From Paramacrobiotus metropolitanus (taxonomy: Eukaryota; Tardigrada; Eutardigrada; Parachela; Macrobiotidae), in the NCBI RefSeq assembly GCF_019649055.1, contig NW_026570225.1, positions 2,232,001 to 2,296,000 on the forward strand: a stretch of DNA of 64,000 nucleotides, written 5' to 3'. The stretch's first letter is position 1. Every line of letters starts with the position of its first letter. The notes under the pieces are model-generated. The model searched no databases, had not been told where the DNA came from, and was given only the letters and a program-made list of their open reading frames with translations. Shown piece after piece: positions 27,358 through 41,300 of the stretch. The position numbers and the translations under genes were made by a program.

Positions 27358-28137
27358 ATGCCAGCGACTAAGGAGAAGAAAACGCAGAAGCCCCGCAATT
27401 TCCAGCTCTCCGCGGGTATTATGCGCTTCTCGAAATCAGCCATGTACAAGAAGCGCGGTATCTGGAAGAAGAAGAAGGCCGGCCAGAAGCCCAAGGAGGC
27501 CGCGCCGCGTCAGGCCAACACCGTGGAGAAGACCATCGGCGGCGACAAGAACGGAGGCAAACGCAAGGTCCTCAGCCGCAAAGCACCGCGCTTCTACCCC
27601 ACCGAAGACCGTCGGGGTAAGCGTAATCAGCGCAAATCCCACCGCATTGACACCCGCGAACGCATCACCGGCCACAGCAAAAAGCTACGCAAATCCATCC
27701 AGCCGGGAAGTGTGCTGATCCTGCTGGCGGGTCGCCATAAAGGTAAGCACGTTGTGTGCCTGAAACAGCTGCAGAGCGGACTGCTCCTCATCACCGGACC
27801 CTGGAAGATCAACGGTGTTCCGCTGCGGCGTGTCAATCAGCGCTACGTCATCGCCACACGCACCCGTGTCAACATTGAGAAGGTGAAACTGGCGGAAAAC
27901 CTCAACGATAATTACTTTCGGCGAGTGAAGGCCAAAGCGCCGAAAGATGCTGGCATCTTCGATCAGAAGGCCGAGGCCTACAAGCCGTCGGAGCAGCGTG
28001 TCAAAGACCAGGTGGATGTGGATAACCAAGTGCTTTCCGCCATTAAAGCCGAGAAAGATGGTAAATTGCTGCGGGATTATTTATCGTCGTTGTTCCAGTT
28101 GAAAAATAAGCAGTATCCCCATCAAATGGTTTTTTAA
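27358..28137 (+). CDS. RPL6: 60S ribosomal protein L6 (eL6)
   Basis: Structural protein of the large ribosomal subunit. It is uninterrupted, 259 residues, and highly basic at the N-terminus (Lys/Arg-rich to about residue 110). The conserved eL6 core follows: SIQPGSVLILLAGRHKGKHV, then GLLLITGPWKINGVPLRRVN and RYVIATRTRVN. The C-terminal part ends KNKQYPHQMVF, as in animal eL6. The ATG at 27358 gives MPATKEKK. An in-frame ATG at 27334 lies inside the apparent leader intron and was not chosen. G/C-ending codons dominate, as expected for a highly expressed gene. It is divergent from the PABP gene, another classic TOP-mRNA gene. Confidence 0.97.
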   Translation: MPATKEKKTQKPRNFQLSAGIMRFSKSAMYKKRGIWKKKKAGQKPKEAAPRQANTVEKTIGGDKNGGKRKVLSRKAPRFYPTEDRRGKRNQRKSHRIDTRERITGHSKKLRKSIQPGSVLILLAGRHKGKHVVCLKQLQSGLLLITGPWKINGVPLRRVNQRYVIATRTRVNIEKVKLAENLNDNYFRRVKAKAPKDAGIFDQKAEAYKPSEQRVKDQVDVDNQVLSAIKAEKDGKLLRDYLSSLFQLKNKQYPHQMVF

Positions 28138-29352
28138 TTGCTGTTTTTCTTTACTGGTCGGTTCGATAAATTCTGCATAAAGTTAAAAAAAAATTCATCT
28201 TGATTACTGGTTGCTCGACTTCGTTTGCGTAGCAGTAGCGGCATTGTAGTATAGTAAGGTACAATTTATGAAAATACACCTCGCTTTTGACATATTAGTT
28301 AGTTCGTGAAGCTACCTTCTTCGGATCCATGCTTCCGTATGCAAAATGAAAAAACGCATTTTGATTTGAGTGTTCGACTGTTCGTGGTTAGGCTTACGCA
28401 GAGCATCTCGAGCAGGATGAAGCTTACACCCAAAAGGAAGAGACGATCTGTGAGGGATTCGTTTTACTTTTTAGTTTGAACTTTCTTGGTTAGCGAATTT
28501 AGGGCAGTTCTTATTCAGCAAAATGCTGGATCAACAGATTCGTCAGACTAGCGACAAAACGCTAGTCTGGTGAAGTAGGCTGTGAAGGTCTTTCTGTTCA
28601 ATTTTTCCAAACATTTATATTTAATGCAAAACAGTAAACAAATATGGGTATGATTTTCTTTATTTATTAGTTTTATTTATTTGCGAATTGTCGTAATAAT
28701 TTTGTATAGATGTCGTCTTTTGCAAATCGGTTACTGGTTAGCTCTTGTATACTTACTTCTCTATGAGCAGCGTGTTGAGAAATTGTTGCGTAAATTAATT
28801 AAATGGTTGATAATGATACAGTTGTTTTACTGTAATTAGCTGTTACAGCCTATTGTTAGTTTTGAGCTGCCTCAATGTGGAATTCATCGTCAGTATCGTG
28901 ATTCGTGAGATAAGCAGTAGTCACTAGTCGGCATTTCCGACTCTATATGTTTTCAGGCTGCAAAAATATTTTCGCTCTATTAATTTCTACACAACAATCG
29001 AAGCTGTTCTGTGCTGAAATTTGCAGTTCTAGGACTGAAGCCGACAAGACGCATAATTATGAAAGTTTCTTTGGAACTTTGCTTTGGGATTGTGAGGCAA
29101 TACTAGCACGTCAACAGTGCGAAACCATTATCTGTAGTCTGTACGTCACAAACCAGGAAACGCAAACAGGAATACAAACACCAACTCCATAAAATCAAAA
29201 TTAAAGGAAGACATAAATAAAAATTCTGTGTAACCGTAAAAAAAGAAAAGCAGCCGCGACTCAGGTATCGAGTGTCTGACCAGAAACTAGGATCATATCA
29301 CATCTCAGTTGAATCAAAAAGGGCGCAAGGATACAGTATACTGTAAACAGGG
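28138..29352. other. Convergent spacer between eL6 and KIF13
   Basis: Holds the two 3' flanks. No gene seen. A CATAAAG sequence near 28174 could be the eL6 polyadenylation signal. A perfect hairpin lies at 28544-28569. Confidence 0.5.
28544..28569. repeat. Perfect 10-bp hairpin
   Basis: CAGACTAGCG, a six-base ACAAAA loop, then CGCTAGTCTG. Function unknown. Confidence 0.85.
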
Positions 29353-32300
29353 TCACTCTTTAGCAGCATTTTTGCGACGACCATTAGGGACTTTGGCACT
29401 GTTCGACGTCTGATTTTTCTGCGTGCGGCTGGCGGGAGGGTTTTTACTGGATGTAGGCGTTTTAGGCGTTCCATTCTGTACCGGTTTCATGGGGGCTTTC
29501 CGGTTAGAAGCTGACGGAGGCTGTGAAGGCGGGAGACTGCGGCTAGGGGTAGTGATTTTTGGATGAAAGGGAATGATGTGGGCAGGACGAACAAAGACGC
29601 CGTGCTTGGGTGAACAAGTGAAATATCGCTTTCCTTCCAAACTCCCGTCGTTTTTACCTAAAATCGCAGTATAATTTGCACATCGTCGAATGATATTCTG
29701 ACTTGCAACTTAAATGTGAGTAATTAGTGATTACCATGAGCTCCGTCAAGAGCCACGCCGATCCATTGCCCATCGCCTAAACTCGTTGGTCCAATGAATC
29801 GAACTACGCCCAAGTGGTTACCCCGGACCAGCGTAACTTTCTTTCCCACAATTATCCAATCCGTATCTGACGAAATTAGCGAGGGCTCATTTAGCGATTC
29901 TGGAATAAAAAAAGATGTAACATTTTCCACAACAACATATTTTACCAATATAAAAATATACAACTGGCCAGTGGCCGTTAGTATAACAAAATATACACCT
30001 ATGTACTGTAGATGTACGGTATAAATTGAACGCCTACACGTCTATAAATTACTCGATCACTATCGCACAAGACACGACACCTGTACTTGTACAGGTGTGC
30101 TGGGATGCATAAACTACACGGAAGTTGGACATAAGAAACAATATCTGGGTATATATAAGAACTGCTTTGCCTACCTTTGGATGTTTCCATCTCAGCGGTA
30201 TAATGCGGCAAGGATGCCTCCACATCCATTCTCTCTCCGTCATCTTGCTCAACAGAATCATCCTTAACCGCTTCTTCCAGACTTTCTTCCGGCGCCCCGT
30301 TTTCTTTTTCCCCCTGAATTTCTTCCGATTCCTCTACCTTTCCCTCCACAAAATCACTCTTCACCATTGTGTCTGCTGGCTCGCGATATCCCGAATCGAT
30401 GTCTGGGGATACGTTGGAACTGCGGATGCTTCCATCGTCCGACACCGACGACTGCGTATTGGTCTGGGAGCCCACGCCGCTAGAGATACCGCTTAAACTT
30501 GAACTGTTCTGCATCGTGCTCTTGATCAGCGGTGAGTCATGTGAGGAATTGTTCCCGCCATCTATTTCCAGCGAAGTATGCGAATGTAGGCTGTGATTGC
30601 TGTCAAAGAGCTTCTCAGGAATGGTCCGAATGGGCGACATTAAGCATTCACGTTCCGGAATGTCTTCATTCTGCTGCTCTTCCACCAGCGGCATCATTTT
30701 TGAAGCGAATTTCGAAGGAGTTGGAGTGTAGATTTCATGGGGTGAAGTTGGTGCTAGATTACGAAATAGTGATTTGCAAAACAAACTTTCAAGACAAACG
30801 AAGAAATCTCCATAGACACAACGCTCAAGAAAGTAAAGGTCACACATACATAGACTGCCCACCACCGGTCGTATATTAAGGAATGTTGGACGCCCTGTCA
30901 CAATTTAGCAAGTTCAGACGCACCATCAAAACCACACAAACAACTTAATCTCCCACCTCGGAAAGTTTTGCGTTCTTTTACTTCCGACTGTCCGTCGGTT
31001 ATATCCGATATGCTGGCATCCAACGACGGCCGTAGCTCTCTGATACTGGATATGACGTCATGGGAGCGTGAGAACTAAGCGGGCAGGTAAAATAATAATT
31101 ATGACAGGGTCGATACATTCGACGTACTGCTACTGAAAACTCAAATACTGCATAATATTATACGTAACCATGTCTTTCATAAGTACTGTAGTCACCTAAT
31201 CTTCCTCACAGCAATAAACGTAATACATACTGCCAATCTGCCCGCCGTGTTATAGAGCAAAGAATTCACTGCTTGAACTCTACGTAACATAAACAATTTT
31301 GGGAACTCTTGCGTCGGCAATGAACACTCTGAACTTACATGGCCGCCGATGCTAGTGGGTACGCTGGCGGTTTTCCTCAGCGGTTTACCCATTCTCTGCA
31401 AGAGTTCTTTAATCTTGAGCTCCTGCCGATCACGCTCTCGCTTCAATAGCATCTCCACACTAAGCACATTTCGCAGGTAAAGATCAATATACGACTCTCC
31501 CTCAATTGTACCGCTTCCGGGATCGGCCGCAGCTGCCAGAAGCGCTAGTTGTTCACGGTTTTCCGATTCCTCGGATGCCTAATGTAACAAAGTGTCACTA
31601 GTATTCACTACCATCGTAAGCAGTAGACTAACAGTATGGTATAAGTTTATAACCTACCTTTGGTAAACTGGACACGATATGATACGTCACGCCAGTGAAT
31701 GTTAACATTTTCCCACCGGATGCGATGGCGTTTAGCACGGATTTGGCGAACCACATCACCGAAGTGCGCTTCTTGACGATGCGGACACAGATGCGTTTGC
31801 GAAGCACTAGATCGAGAGGGGCAGGATGGGTGAGGCGTAATACCGCTCGCACAATCAGGTAGATGCAGTTAAACGGTGGGGTTTGACAATTAAGTGCCGG
31901 AGAATCGTGGCGGGAAGAATCCCAAGAAAATGTCGCTTCAGCCTGCAAATCACAGCATCGAGACAATCAGCCAGTTGCGCGCCTTTGGCAGAGGTGCCGA
32001 AATGGAAAAATCTTTGCACTGGAGACCCTACCCGAGCGCTGTCGCCCTTTACGAGATGCATTTCTAACATCGTGTCACTGTTTTCCCTTGGCAATTTCGT
32101 AAATGCTCCCACCACTAAAAACTCATCGTTCAATGGTGCGAAAGCTCGAACATCGTCCGGATGGAGATCCATGTACAAAACAGGAAAATGCATTTCCATT
32201 CCCTCAATCCCTGGGCTTAAGTCCAGATAACAAAATTTATTAATCAAAATACAAGCGGCAACTAATTACGATTTAGTAAGGCAAAATCCAGCCATATCGC

Positions 32301-35300
32301 AAACTTACCCTTGAGCCGTCGCTCCCGGTATACCGCTATCCGGCGATGGAACATGCATGGAGCTTAGTTCCTGAGTGTAAGTCAGAAACTGATCGTGCAG
32401 ATTCTTTTCCCTTTCGACATCGCTTTCGGATTTGGCTAAATTACAGAGTACTAAAATTATCAGCAAATAAAAAAGCCCGTCACTGTTTAAATGTTCAGCA
32501 TACCTCGCTTATCTGCTAACTTCTCCAACTCTTCGGTCAAATGCTGCCGGCGTTTCTGCAGCGCCACTTCCCATTTACTGCGAAGCGTTCGTAAGTCGTC
32601 TTCCTGATAGGAATCTAATCCTTTCTGTTGCCGCAGATCCCGCTCCTCCACGTTACCAATGGAAGCGCTGACAATGGAGAAGACATCCACCGGCAGAAAA
32701 CCGCCCTTGAGCGCCGGTGTGACCTTTATGTGAACATGGCGCTGCTGCCCTTGACGCAGCTGGTACACGCCACCCGTCAGTACTTTCCGGCTGTCTCCGG
32801 TATCCACATCCACGGGAGAGTACACGCCCTGATCGTTTAGTTCACGGATTTCCACCAACATGTCTAGTTTGCGACTAACTTCACTCCAGCTGAAGAAAAT
32901 AAAAGTCCGTTTATTAAAACATTTGCAACTTGGAGAGAATGATAATCTTGCCGAACATGACGCAAAATGTGGAAACGGCTTAAAATTTTAGTGCGTTTTA
33001 TTACGATCAATCCTGTATATTAATTCTCTAAGCCTTAGCGAATTCCATTCTGTCTCCCTTTTGTGAGCGAGCCATTGAACCAATCTTGGATGTCTATATG
33101 TCATTTAATAGCGGCGAGTTTGCAGATTTGCAGAAACCAGTCAGTTTTTTGAAAGTATGTAAAATTTCAGAGAAAATCTTAAAAGAACAGAACATACAAA
33201 GTCTACGGAAAGAGTGGAGAACCCACCACTGCAAACCCGCCCACTCCACCACTGTCACGAACAGTATAGGAAACGCATCCATCTGTTGTACACTTGGTGG
33301 CATTTTGGCGTCCAAGTTATCCGACCGCCTTTAGTTCATAAGATTTTTACTAAGGGTTAATTTTTAAAAAACGTAGGCTTTGAAAGCAATACTTCTTAAA
33401 GACTGAACACGCGAAATCTCTTGGGAAGTGATGGGAGCAACTCCAAGTATCAAGTATTGTAGTTCCCGTCCGCAACGGGTTGTATTGAAACTGCTTCCAC
33501 GGGGCGGTTGGCTTTGGGAATATTGTACTAGCTCATGTGAAACTTGCCAATAAACATTATTTTGTGAGAGACTGAAAGTCGATTTTTGGAAATTTTGGTG
33601 TTCGACTGGAAATGTTGTGGACTGTTTAAGCAAAACAACGAGTCCTAACTCATAGTCCGGACGCACGGATTTGAGTCTGAACACCGCCCGGAGGAAGGCG
33701 TCCGCACTTCGCACGGGAGGGGAGGTTAAGATATTTTTCCGAAAGAAAACTCAAAGGAACGTAGAAGAAACGGTTTTATGAAAATTTAAAACGCATATTC
33801 AGTTTTGAAAAATCTAAAATACAGAAGATTCAAAAAGCCAAACATATCCGCTTTCTGATTTATCTTTGTAAGTGGTCAAAAGGGTTACATAGGTGGTCGT
33901 ACCGTCCGCCGTCGTATCACTGGATCATTATTGTATCGGTCACAACGGACAGACTAAAATTTAACGAAGCTCCGAATGGTATCTTAACCAGCAGAAGTAA
34001 TACGGCTATGAAAATTCCAGTAATTATTGAGGTGTTTCTTATTTGTAGTTCTGGGCAACCGACCGGCATTTGCTGCTGATTGGTTTGGGAAAAGCTTGAA
34101 AAGTTTGGTTTATAACTGCAAATAAAAAGGGCATGTTTCTGGAAAATTTCTAATTTTCGGGTTTCATTTAAGGTTATTACTTAAGTCAGCGGGACGGGAC
34201 AATGTTTTTTCAAAACTTTTTTTAATTAGTAAACTGGATACCGGCTAACTGTTACTAATCTGTCAGTGAACTATGGGCAAAATTAAAAGAATAGTTTACA
34301 GTAATCAACCAAATAGATATATTTTGGCAAATATGTACTATGCGTACCCGGCAGTGAAACTACAGTATATTATTATTGTTATACGTTCCACTCAATAAAT
34401 CTAAATTTGTAGTCGGGTTTGTGGTTTTCTTAAATAGCATTTTATCGCCGATTTATTCCGCGCAGTTTGCGCGGGGTCTACTAGTTCATTTTAATCGCAC
34501 TAAATCTAGAGTCTGCTGCTTCAACAATAAACACTTACTGATCGGCAATGCTCTTTGTCTTGAAATCAAGTTTGTTGACTTCCCACTCGGAATCATTCCC
34601 TGACTGCTTATGTCCCCATACCTGGATAGACAACGAGCCATCCTGACAGAAATCAAGGAAGTCTTCGTTCATAGAAACGGTGTGGTCCTGATAAAAATGC
34701 AACATTCAGTTAGTTTGCACCATACTCCAAAGAAAACTGTTGACAGGAGTGGCATACATAGGTAAAGTTAAACAGAAGTCGGGCGCCTTCTTTAGCTTTC
34801 GTTTGTTGTCGACGGATGCTAAGTGTAGGTACCATTACCGGATCGCGTTCACCCCAGAAGACATACTGACAGAAGACAAAGTTGGCGAACGTCGGCGGCA
34901 GTCCTGTAGCTTCGATTATGGAGATCTAATTCAGAGTTAAATAGTCAATTGGTGACACCGTACAACGGCAAACTGTGGCAAAAACAGCTGTTTCATACTC
35001 GGCAGACCACTTCATTACGACGGTAGCACCGTCGCTCATCGGATTCGGCCTCCGATTCATCGTCTTCGTCCCAGTCCTCATTTTCACTCTCCTCCTCATC
35101 CTCATCAGTTTCCTCACCGGCATCGCCCTCGCGGTCTTCCATACTCAGATCGCCACCGACGCGAGAGATTTGTACATGCAGCCGCCCCACAATCTGCGTC
35201 CAAAGGAGGTGAATTACTGCCAAGCGCATTTTAAAAATTTCCCTATCGTTCTGTTTAGTTTCTTTCTATTCGGGAAACACTTGCTGCAGATACAATTATA

Positions 35301-38300
35301 TTGCGTTTGCAGTTAACATCTTTTCGCACCGCTGTTTTCACCAAAATACACTAAAGATATACACCAAAAAATAATAAATGACTCATGAACCTTGAAAAAG
35401 AAGTTGTTCTCACTTTGTGAACTGTATGTTTTCTGTCAATGTATGATCGTTCAAGTCAAGTTCAGTTTTTATACCTCTCCCTGCTGTGAAATGATGGGAA
35501 CATGGCAGTCCAAGGTCACATTGTGAAACAACACTGTCATGAAGACATTCGCCACTCCAATCAGATTGTGATTTTCTTCATGTTCATAAAACGGATCAAC
35601 ATCCACGGCCGTTAACAGTTGATCATCCTGCATAAAAAGACCATTTCCCTCAAACACAATTTCCCTTCATTGTCTAGCAATCACGCCAAGTTACAGGATA
35701 TCCTACGCTGGGGATTTCCGGTCCCTTCCATAAATTATACAGCTCGCGCATGTCGATCAGCTTATTCTGCAGCTTCTCCACTGACCAGATTTGATTTGGC
35801 TGGTGTTTGCGTTTAACGACAATGGCTGCCTCACTCAGGCTGGAATAGATCTATGGTCCCAATAAAAAACAGGCCGTTAAATGGTGCTTTACGACTGGGT
35901 TGGGAAATGCGATTGATCAGGCAACACATACTTTGCGATTGGGTGTCAGATTGCTGACCGGAATCTGCAGTGTCACTTGATAATCGGTTTCTTTGCCCAG
36001 TTCCTTTGCCAAGTAGCGTGCTTCTTGGACAAATGTATTGGCGCGAATCACCTCGGATTTCAACTGCGCTAAACACTTATTGAACCACTCTTCCCTAAAA
36101 ATGCACAAATCATGTCAATAAAATAGTTAAAAATATCCAGTTCTTATGGAAGTCAAATGAAATCTGCACAAACGTTTAACTGCAGGGCAGTGTAAAAAAA
36201 AGCAAAAGGTCGGAAATCACAATAAAATGCGGTTACCGCTCATGATTCCACACTTCGTATCTCGGCGTCCCGGGGTAGGAAGGCGTAGTTGCGCCAGCGA
36301 AGTTCCAACTGGACCGATACAAAAGATCCCTGGATGAGCCGTATACTCCAGGAGTACTGACCGGCGTCCCGGCCATGGAAAGGTTACTCCGGTATTGTTC
36401 CTGTTGTCTCAGCTGTTTCTCATACTTTTGACTCTGAGCCAACAGTGCACCTGCAAATAAAAAAGTCGTATGTAAATTCTAATATGCACTAGCAAAGATC
36501 TCATTTCTTACGCTGTTTTTCCTCGTGATACTGTGACTCTAAAGCATGAAACAGTGAGGCGGTGGCGGGATCGCTCATTTTGTTACGGAACAGTTCCTCC
36601 CGTGCTGATTCGAAATTTACCGGTTCTTCCGGTGTCGAACCCGAATCTACAGCATTCGTAAAACTGTACACAAGAAAAACAGGATATGATAAAAAAGCTC
36701 ACTTTCGGTTTTTGGACAGTTGACACGGAAGAAGTGATTATTCCCGAAAATCAAACGATCGCGATTATACAAACGTGTCTTGCAAGCAATCTCCACTCCA
36801 TTAACACACGTTCTGAAGCACGAATGGATTATACAAAGACCTTAGCACAGCTAGGGAGACAACGCACTAATAACGCACTTGGCATCGTCGATGGGGATCA
36901 CATGCAGTTCCTGGGCTTCGATCAAGAGGACGGCGTGGTTTGGTCGGATGCCGATGCCACTCAGCTGAATGTCAGGCTGCTCGTCCGCTTCCGGTCGGCC
37001 AACTGAATTCACGTCCTATGAAAACGTGCAACACATTTTAAAAATCTACAAGAGGATTTGGCCACAATTTGTTTTGGACAAGATTTAATTCACTATGGCA
37101 CGAACCACCCAGACAGCAGACACATCCCAGGCTTACCATTTTTTACGACTGTACGTATTTGTACAAAACAAAAATCAGACTATCCATCTCGAAATAGCAT
37201 TCCGTTTAAAAGGATCAAACTGGAGCTGATCAATTTATAAATAAAACCGTACACAATCACTTGCAATATTATACAAGTAAGTACCAAAAGCGAGTTAACG
37301 TAATTAAAATTATTAGCGAGAACCGCATTTACCTATGTATAAACATACTTTCTTAAAACATTTATGCAAGATTTACCGCAGTACTAGTAGTAAGGTTCGG
37401 ACACATGACTTCTTCATATACTTGTACTTTGTGCTGAACATGTAGACGAAATTACTAATCAAAAATTACTCTCACACAAGCCGAAACAACTAAATAAAGA
37501 CAAATGTTGACACTTTCACTTACCTTGAGGTAGTAAACCAAATTCTCATTAAGGGACGGGTCATCGTTGAGGTTGACAAGATAATAGCGGCCCTGTTCAA
37601 CTTTGATACCAGACGACTGAACTGAAATGCCCATCTGCTCCAGCGCGTGCTTGCGGTCCTTTAATAAGAAAACCGACCCGAATGAGTCGACAAATCGGAA
37701 GGGAATCAACGGGATAGATACATGTACAAATAAGATGAATGAGCAAGACAATCAAATTGAATTCGCTGCGATTTGGTTGGGTAGAGATCAGAATTGATTG
37801 CTTTTTTATACACGCATTTAATGTTCTTCCGCTGACGTCGATAGCCATACAAATCCTAACTCAGCCCTCCCGGCAAAAACATCCGTAATTCAAGGACCAT
37901 CAAATATTCATAATAAGCGTAATTCTACGTGGCATTTTTGAAATCGAAACCTCAGATTATTTTTAAGCTTAAAGCAATGACAAAAACAGGAGCAAAACTG
38001 ACGGTCGCAGAATGTGGAAAGGCAAAAGATGTATGACTGGTCATTGTACACAATTTGACAACAGACACAAAATGATGTGACAACAGACCCATATGATCCA
38101 TTTTTGTACTGTACAAAATTTATTAATTTTATTGACCAACTGCCACATCACAATTTGCAAACTTATTAGAAGGAAATAAGCAAACTTTCCGCATTCTGGA
38201 TACTGCTTTGAACCAATTATTTTGGTGAAGTTGTGGGCTTACCAAAATAATTATTAATTAATTACAGAAAACATTTCATGGCTAGTGGTCAAAAGGCGAT

Positions 38301-41300
38301 TTTGCAGGTAACGTTTTCCGAACTATAGTAAATATCGCATGTAAAGCGGTTGCAGAGGTTCAGATTTAAAGCATGAAGTGCCCGAAGAACGTTACAAAAT
38401 CAAGCAAGGAAGAGCAATGTTAACACAATTTCATTCCGCTCCCCTTCCCGCTCAACGATGCATGGCCAGAAATGGGACGATAATCATCCAGTCAAAAAAG
38501 TCATTGGTTCTTTAACAAATCATCCAACAAAGTGTAAAACATTTTCCCGAAATCAAAATAGCACAGCTAATCAGTGAGAAGAGATAGCCAGCTTGTCACT
38601 TAGCGCTTCAATACACCAATCGATTTTTCAAAAAATGTATACTTAGTCAAAACTCTTTCTATAAGGACGGAATCTCTCCAAGACGCCGTTATTTTTGGGA
38701 ACAGCTCCAATAGTCGCAAAAATTAACCCCAGACCTGATTTTCTCAAGTAATGAAAGAAAACGTTTTGAGATATCATCGGTAGACAAATATAGTTTAATT
38801 GCAAACTGGATAGATACAAGTACGTACAGAGTACATGCGGGCAATTTGAGCCTAAAATTTTTATATTTAAAGATACTGAATGTTAAAATTCAGTATGATT
38901 GTCGCTCTGTACAACACAAAACTTCAAGCACTAACTTAGAAAACGTTGTACTTGTACTACTGAAAGAAGAAAGATTGCAAACATGATAAATAATGATAAT
39001 CCCGTCAGTTGAACATGCATGGTAAAAGCTGAATTTCAGATTACGCAAGTCGCAGCACGCAACGAGATGATCCGCTACCGCTTTCCAGTGTCAGCACCAC
39101 ATCTCATAATTAGCTGGTTGAACAAGAGAAGACCCTTACATAAGTTCCGTTGCTGATCATCCCGTTTCATTTTTCTCAGCGCCCATAAGCAGTATTAATG
39201 ATGCATCTCTGACGACCTTTTCGTCTACCACACGGGTTGACTTACCTCATGTAGCTGCTCGGCTTCCTTCAGCTTGACCTCCCATGGTTTGTTCATGTTG
39301 TCCAGAATTGACTTGGATTCTGCGTAGCGCTCCTCGATTTCTTTGCCCTGAATTAACAACACATCACTAGCTCATGGAATTAGGTCGCATTGGCACGCAC
39401 CAATGAATGTAAAGTGTTCTGAACATCCTCACAGGCACACTTATCGGCTTCGTGTTACCATCTTTATCAATAATTCTTTGGCAACAAAATTTGCATGCAA
39501 ATTTTTCGAGTTTCGACCACGAGTAGGACAATGCTTGGTGCCGTCTGCCTTCCACATTTTCCGGCAAATATACACCGGTAAACCGTCACCAAATTTTCGC
39601 CTTCTCTTTTTTTTGTTAAATTTTGCAAACAGTTTTGCTTTTAATTTTGAAATTCGACTCATAAGCTACAGGGAGGTACTGGTAGCAATCAAGCCGGTAA
39701 TAATTTCAACTGTTTCAATCCAAAAGTCGAAACCGTAATTTCCCCGGTGAATTCACGAGAAATCCCCACCTTAGTCAGCAGCAACTGTTTTCGCAGCATC
39801 TCTACTTCTTCCCGCAGTTCCCGAATAATCTTCGCATTGGGATCTTCGTTGATGACTGCATGGTTGACAATGCGTTTTGTCCGATCAGCATAGCGCAGTG
39901 TCGAGAGCGTCTCTTCATACTCGTCAGCAGCGGCACTTATTGTGGCAATCATCACCGTTCTACTGTTGCCACCAAGGTTATCCTAAAACAAAACCCACAA
40001 ATAAATACCGCACACTATTGTATTACATTAAATTTAATTTAAATATTTTCATTAATATGCAAATGTTATTATTCATTACAAAAAACTGGTTTCAAAGTGT
40101 TGTTTAAAGGTCACAGCAGCACATTAGGGTATCATACAAAAAAATTGTATTCACGATTCAATTTCATTGACATACGAACGAGTTGTACGTACGTAATCTT
40201 ACAATGCATACGTAGCAATTGGAATGATTATGAAACTGGTTGTACTAGAATTTGCAATTACTACTAAAATTTAGTACAAGGTAATAATTCAGTAATATTT
40301 ATTGGTAAATTATTACTAACTGAATTTAATAATACTGATAAATTAATACGCAACCACCTCAAACTCTGGTAAAAAGACAAACTGCATATTTGTTTATGAA
40401 AGGGACCTACAAGGGCCAAAATTATAAGGAGACAAATCTCGTGCTACACCTAAACTCGTGCACTCGTGCTACACCTAAACCTGGTTATAAAAAATTCAGT
40501 TTCAGTTTTCGTTCGCCTTTAACCGGTGACTTCAAATTGGCTCACGTCATTTACATTTTTTATTACCCAGGTCAGCAGCTGTACAGAACAAACTATTGAA
40601 AAATTTAATTACTTCGTCCGTTTGAAAGGAAAATCGCAGTCAGCGAATTAATCCCTGAAAAATAATCCTCATTTTTACACCATTCCGAATTATTTCCCGA
40701 GAGTAAAATTGATCCCCGTCGTCAAAGATTATTCCTCAGAATAAAAGCTGCCATGCGCAGAAAATCACATTAGCGATGCTGCAGCAATATTATCGATACA
40801 CTCTACACACACTCCCTCGAGAACGCACCAAGATACGTTTTCCCCGTAAATGCTCACTTTTCCGGTTTTGCCACATACAATAAGCAAAGCTAGAAGCCTG
40901 AGAGTCGCTCAGATACGTTAACAAGTTCCATCGTAAGAGAACATGAGTACTGAAAGCGCCAAAAACGATAATGATCCAAGAGGCACAGATCCGTCAATGT
41001 TGGATCATTGAATTAAAAATCTTATTTTCGCAAAATCGTGAATATTTTTCGCATACAGACGCAATACTGCGACCGCAGCACAATGTCTCCCATTCTCGGT
41101 TTTCTGAGCTTTTCTAGTTAAGGATCCATTTGTATCCTTTCAATACACAATTCTCAAAAAACCTAATTAAAATTATGTTCATTCTGTGGAGCTAATCGCA
41201 ATCAGCAAAACTCAGCTTCACTTCACTTCTCAGAATCTACACTTCAATACTTTGCTACCCCAATTTTATTACCCCAATTTTCGCCACATTTTTATCAAAC

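Noticed and set aside
27341-27358. Spliced-leader trans-splicing at the eL6 acceptor
   Set aside because: A consensus donor (GTAAGAG at 27291) in phase with a pyrimidine-tract leader makes an ordinary cis int­ron the simpler reading. No SL gene was seen.
33364-33714. 116-codon minus-strand frame in KIF13 intron 22
   Set aside because: No recognisable domain. It lies in intronic DNA between well-supported exons and could be an old element, but no boundaries were found.
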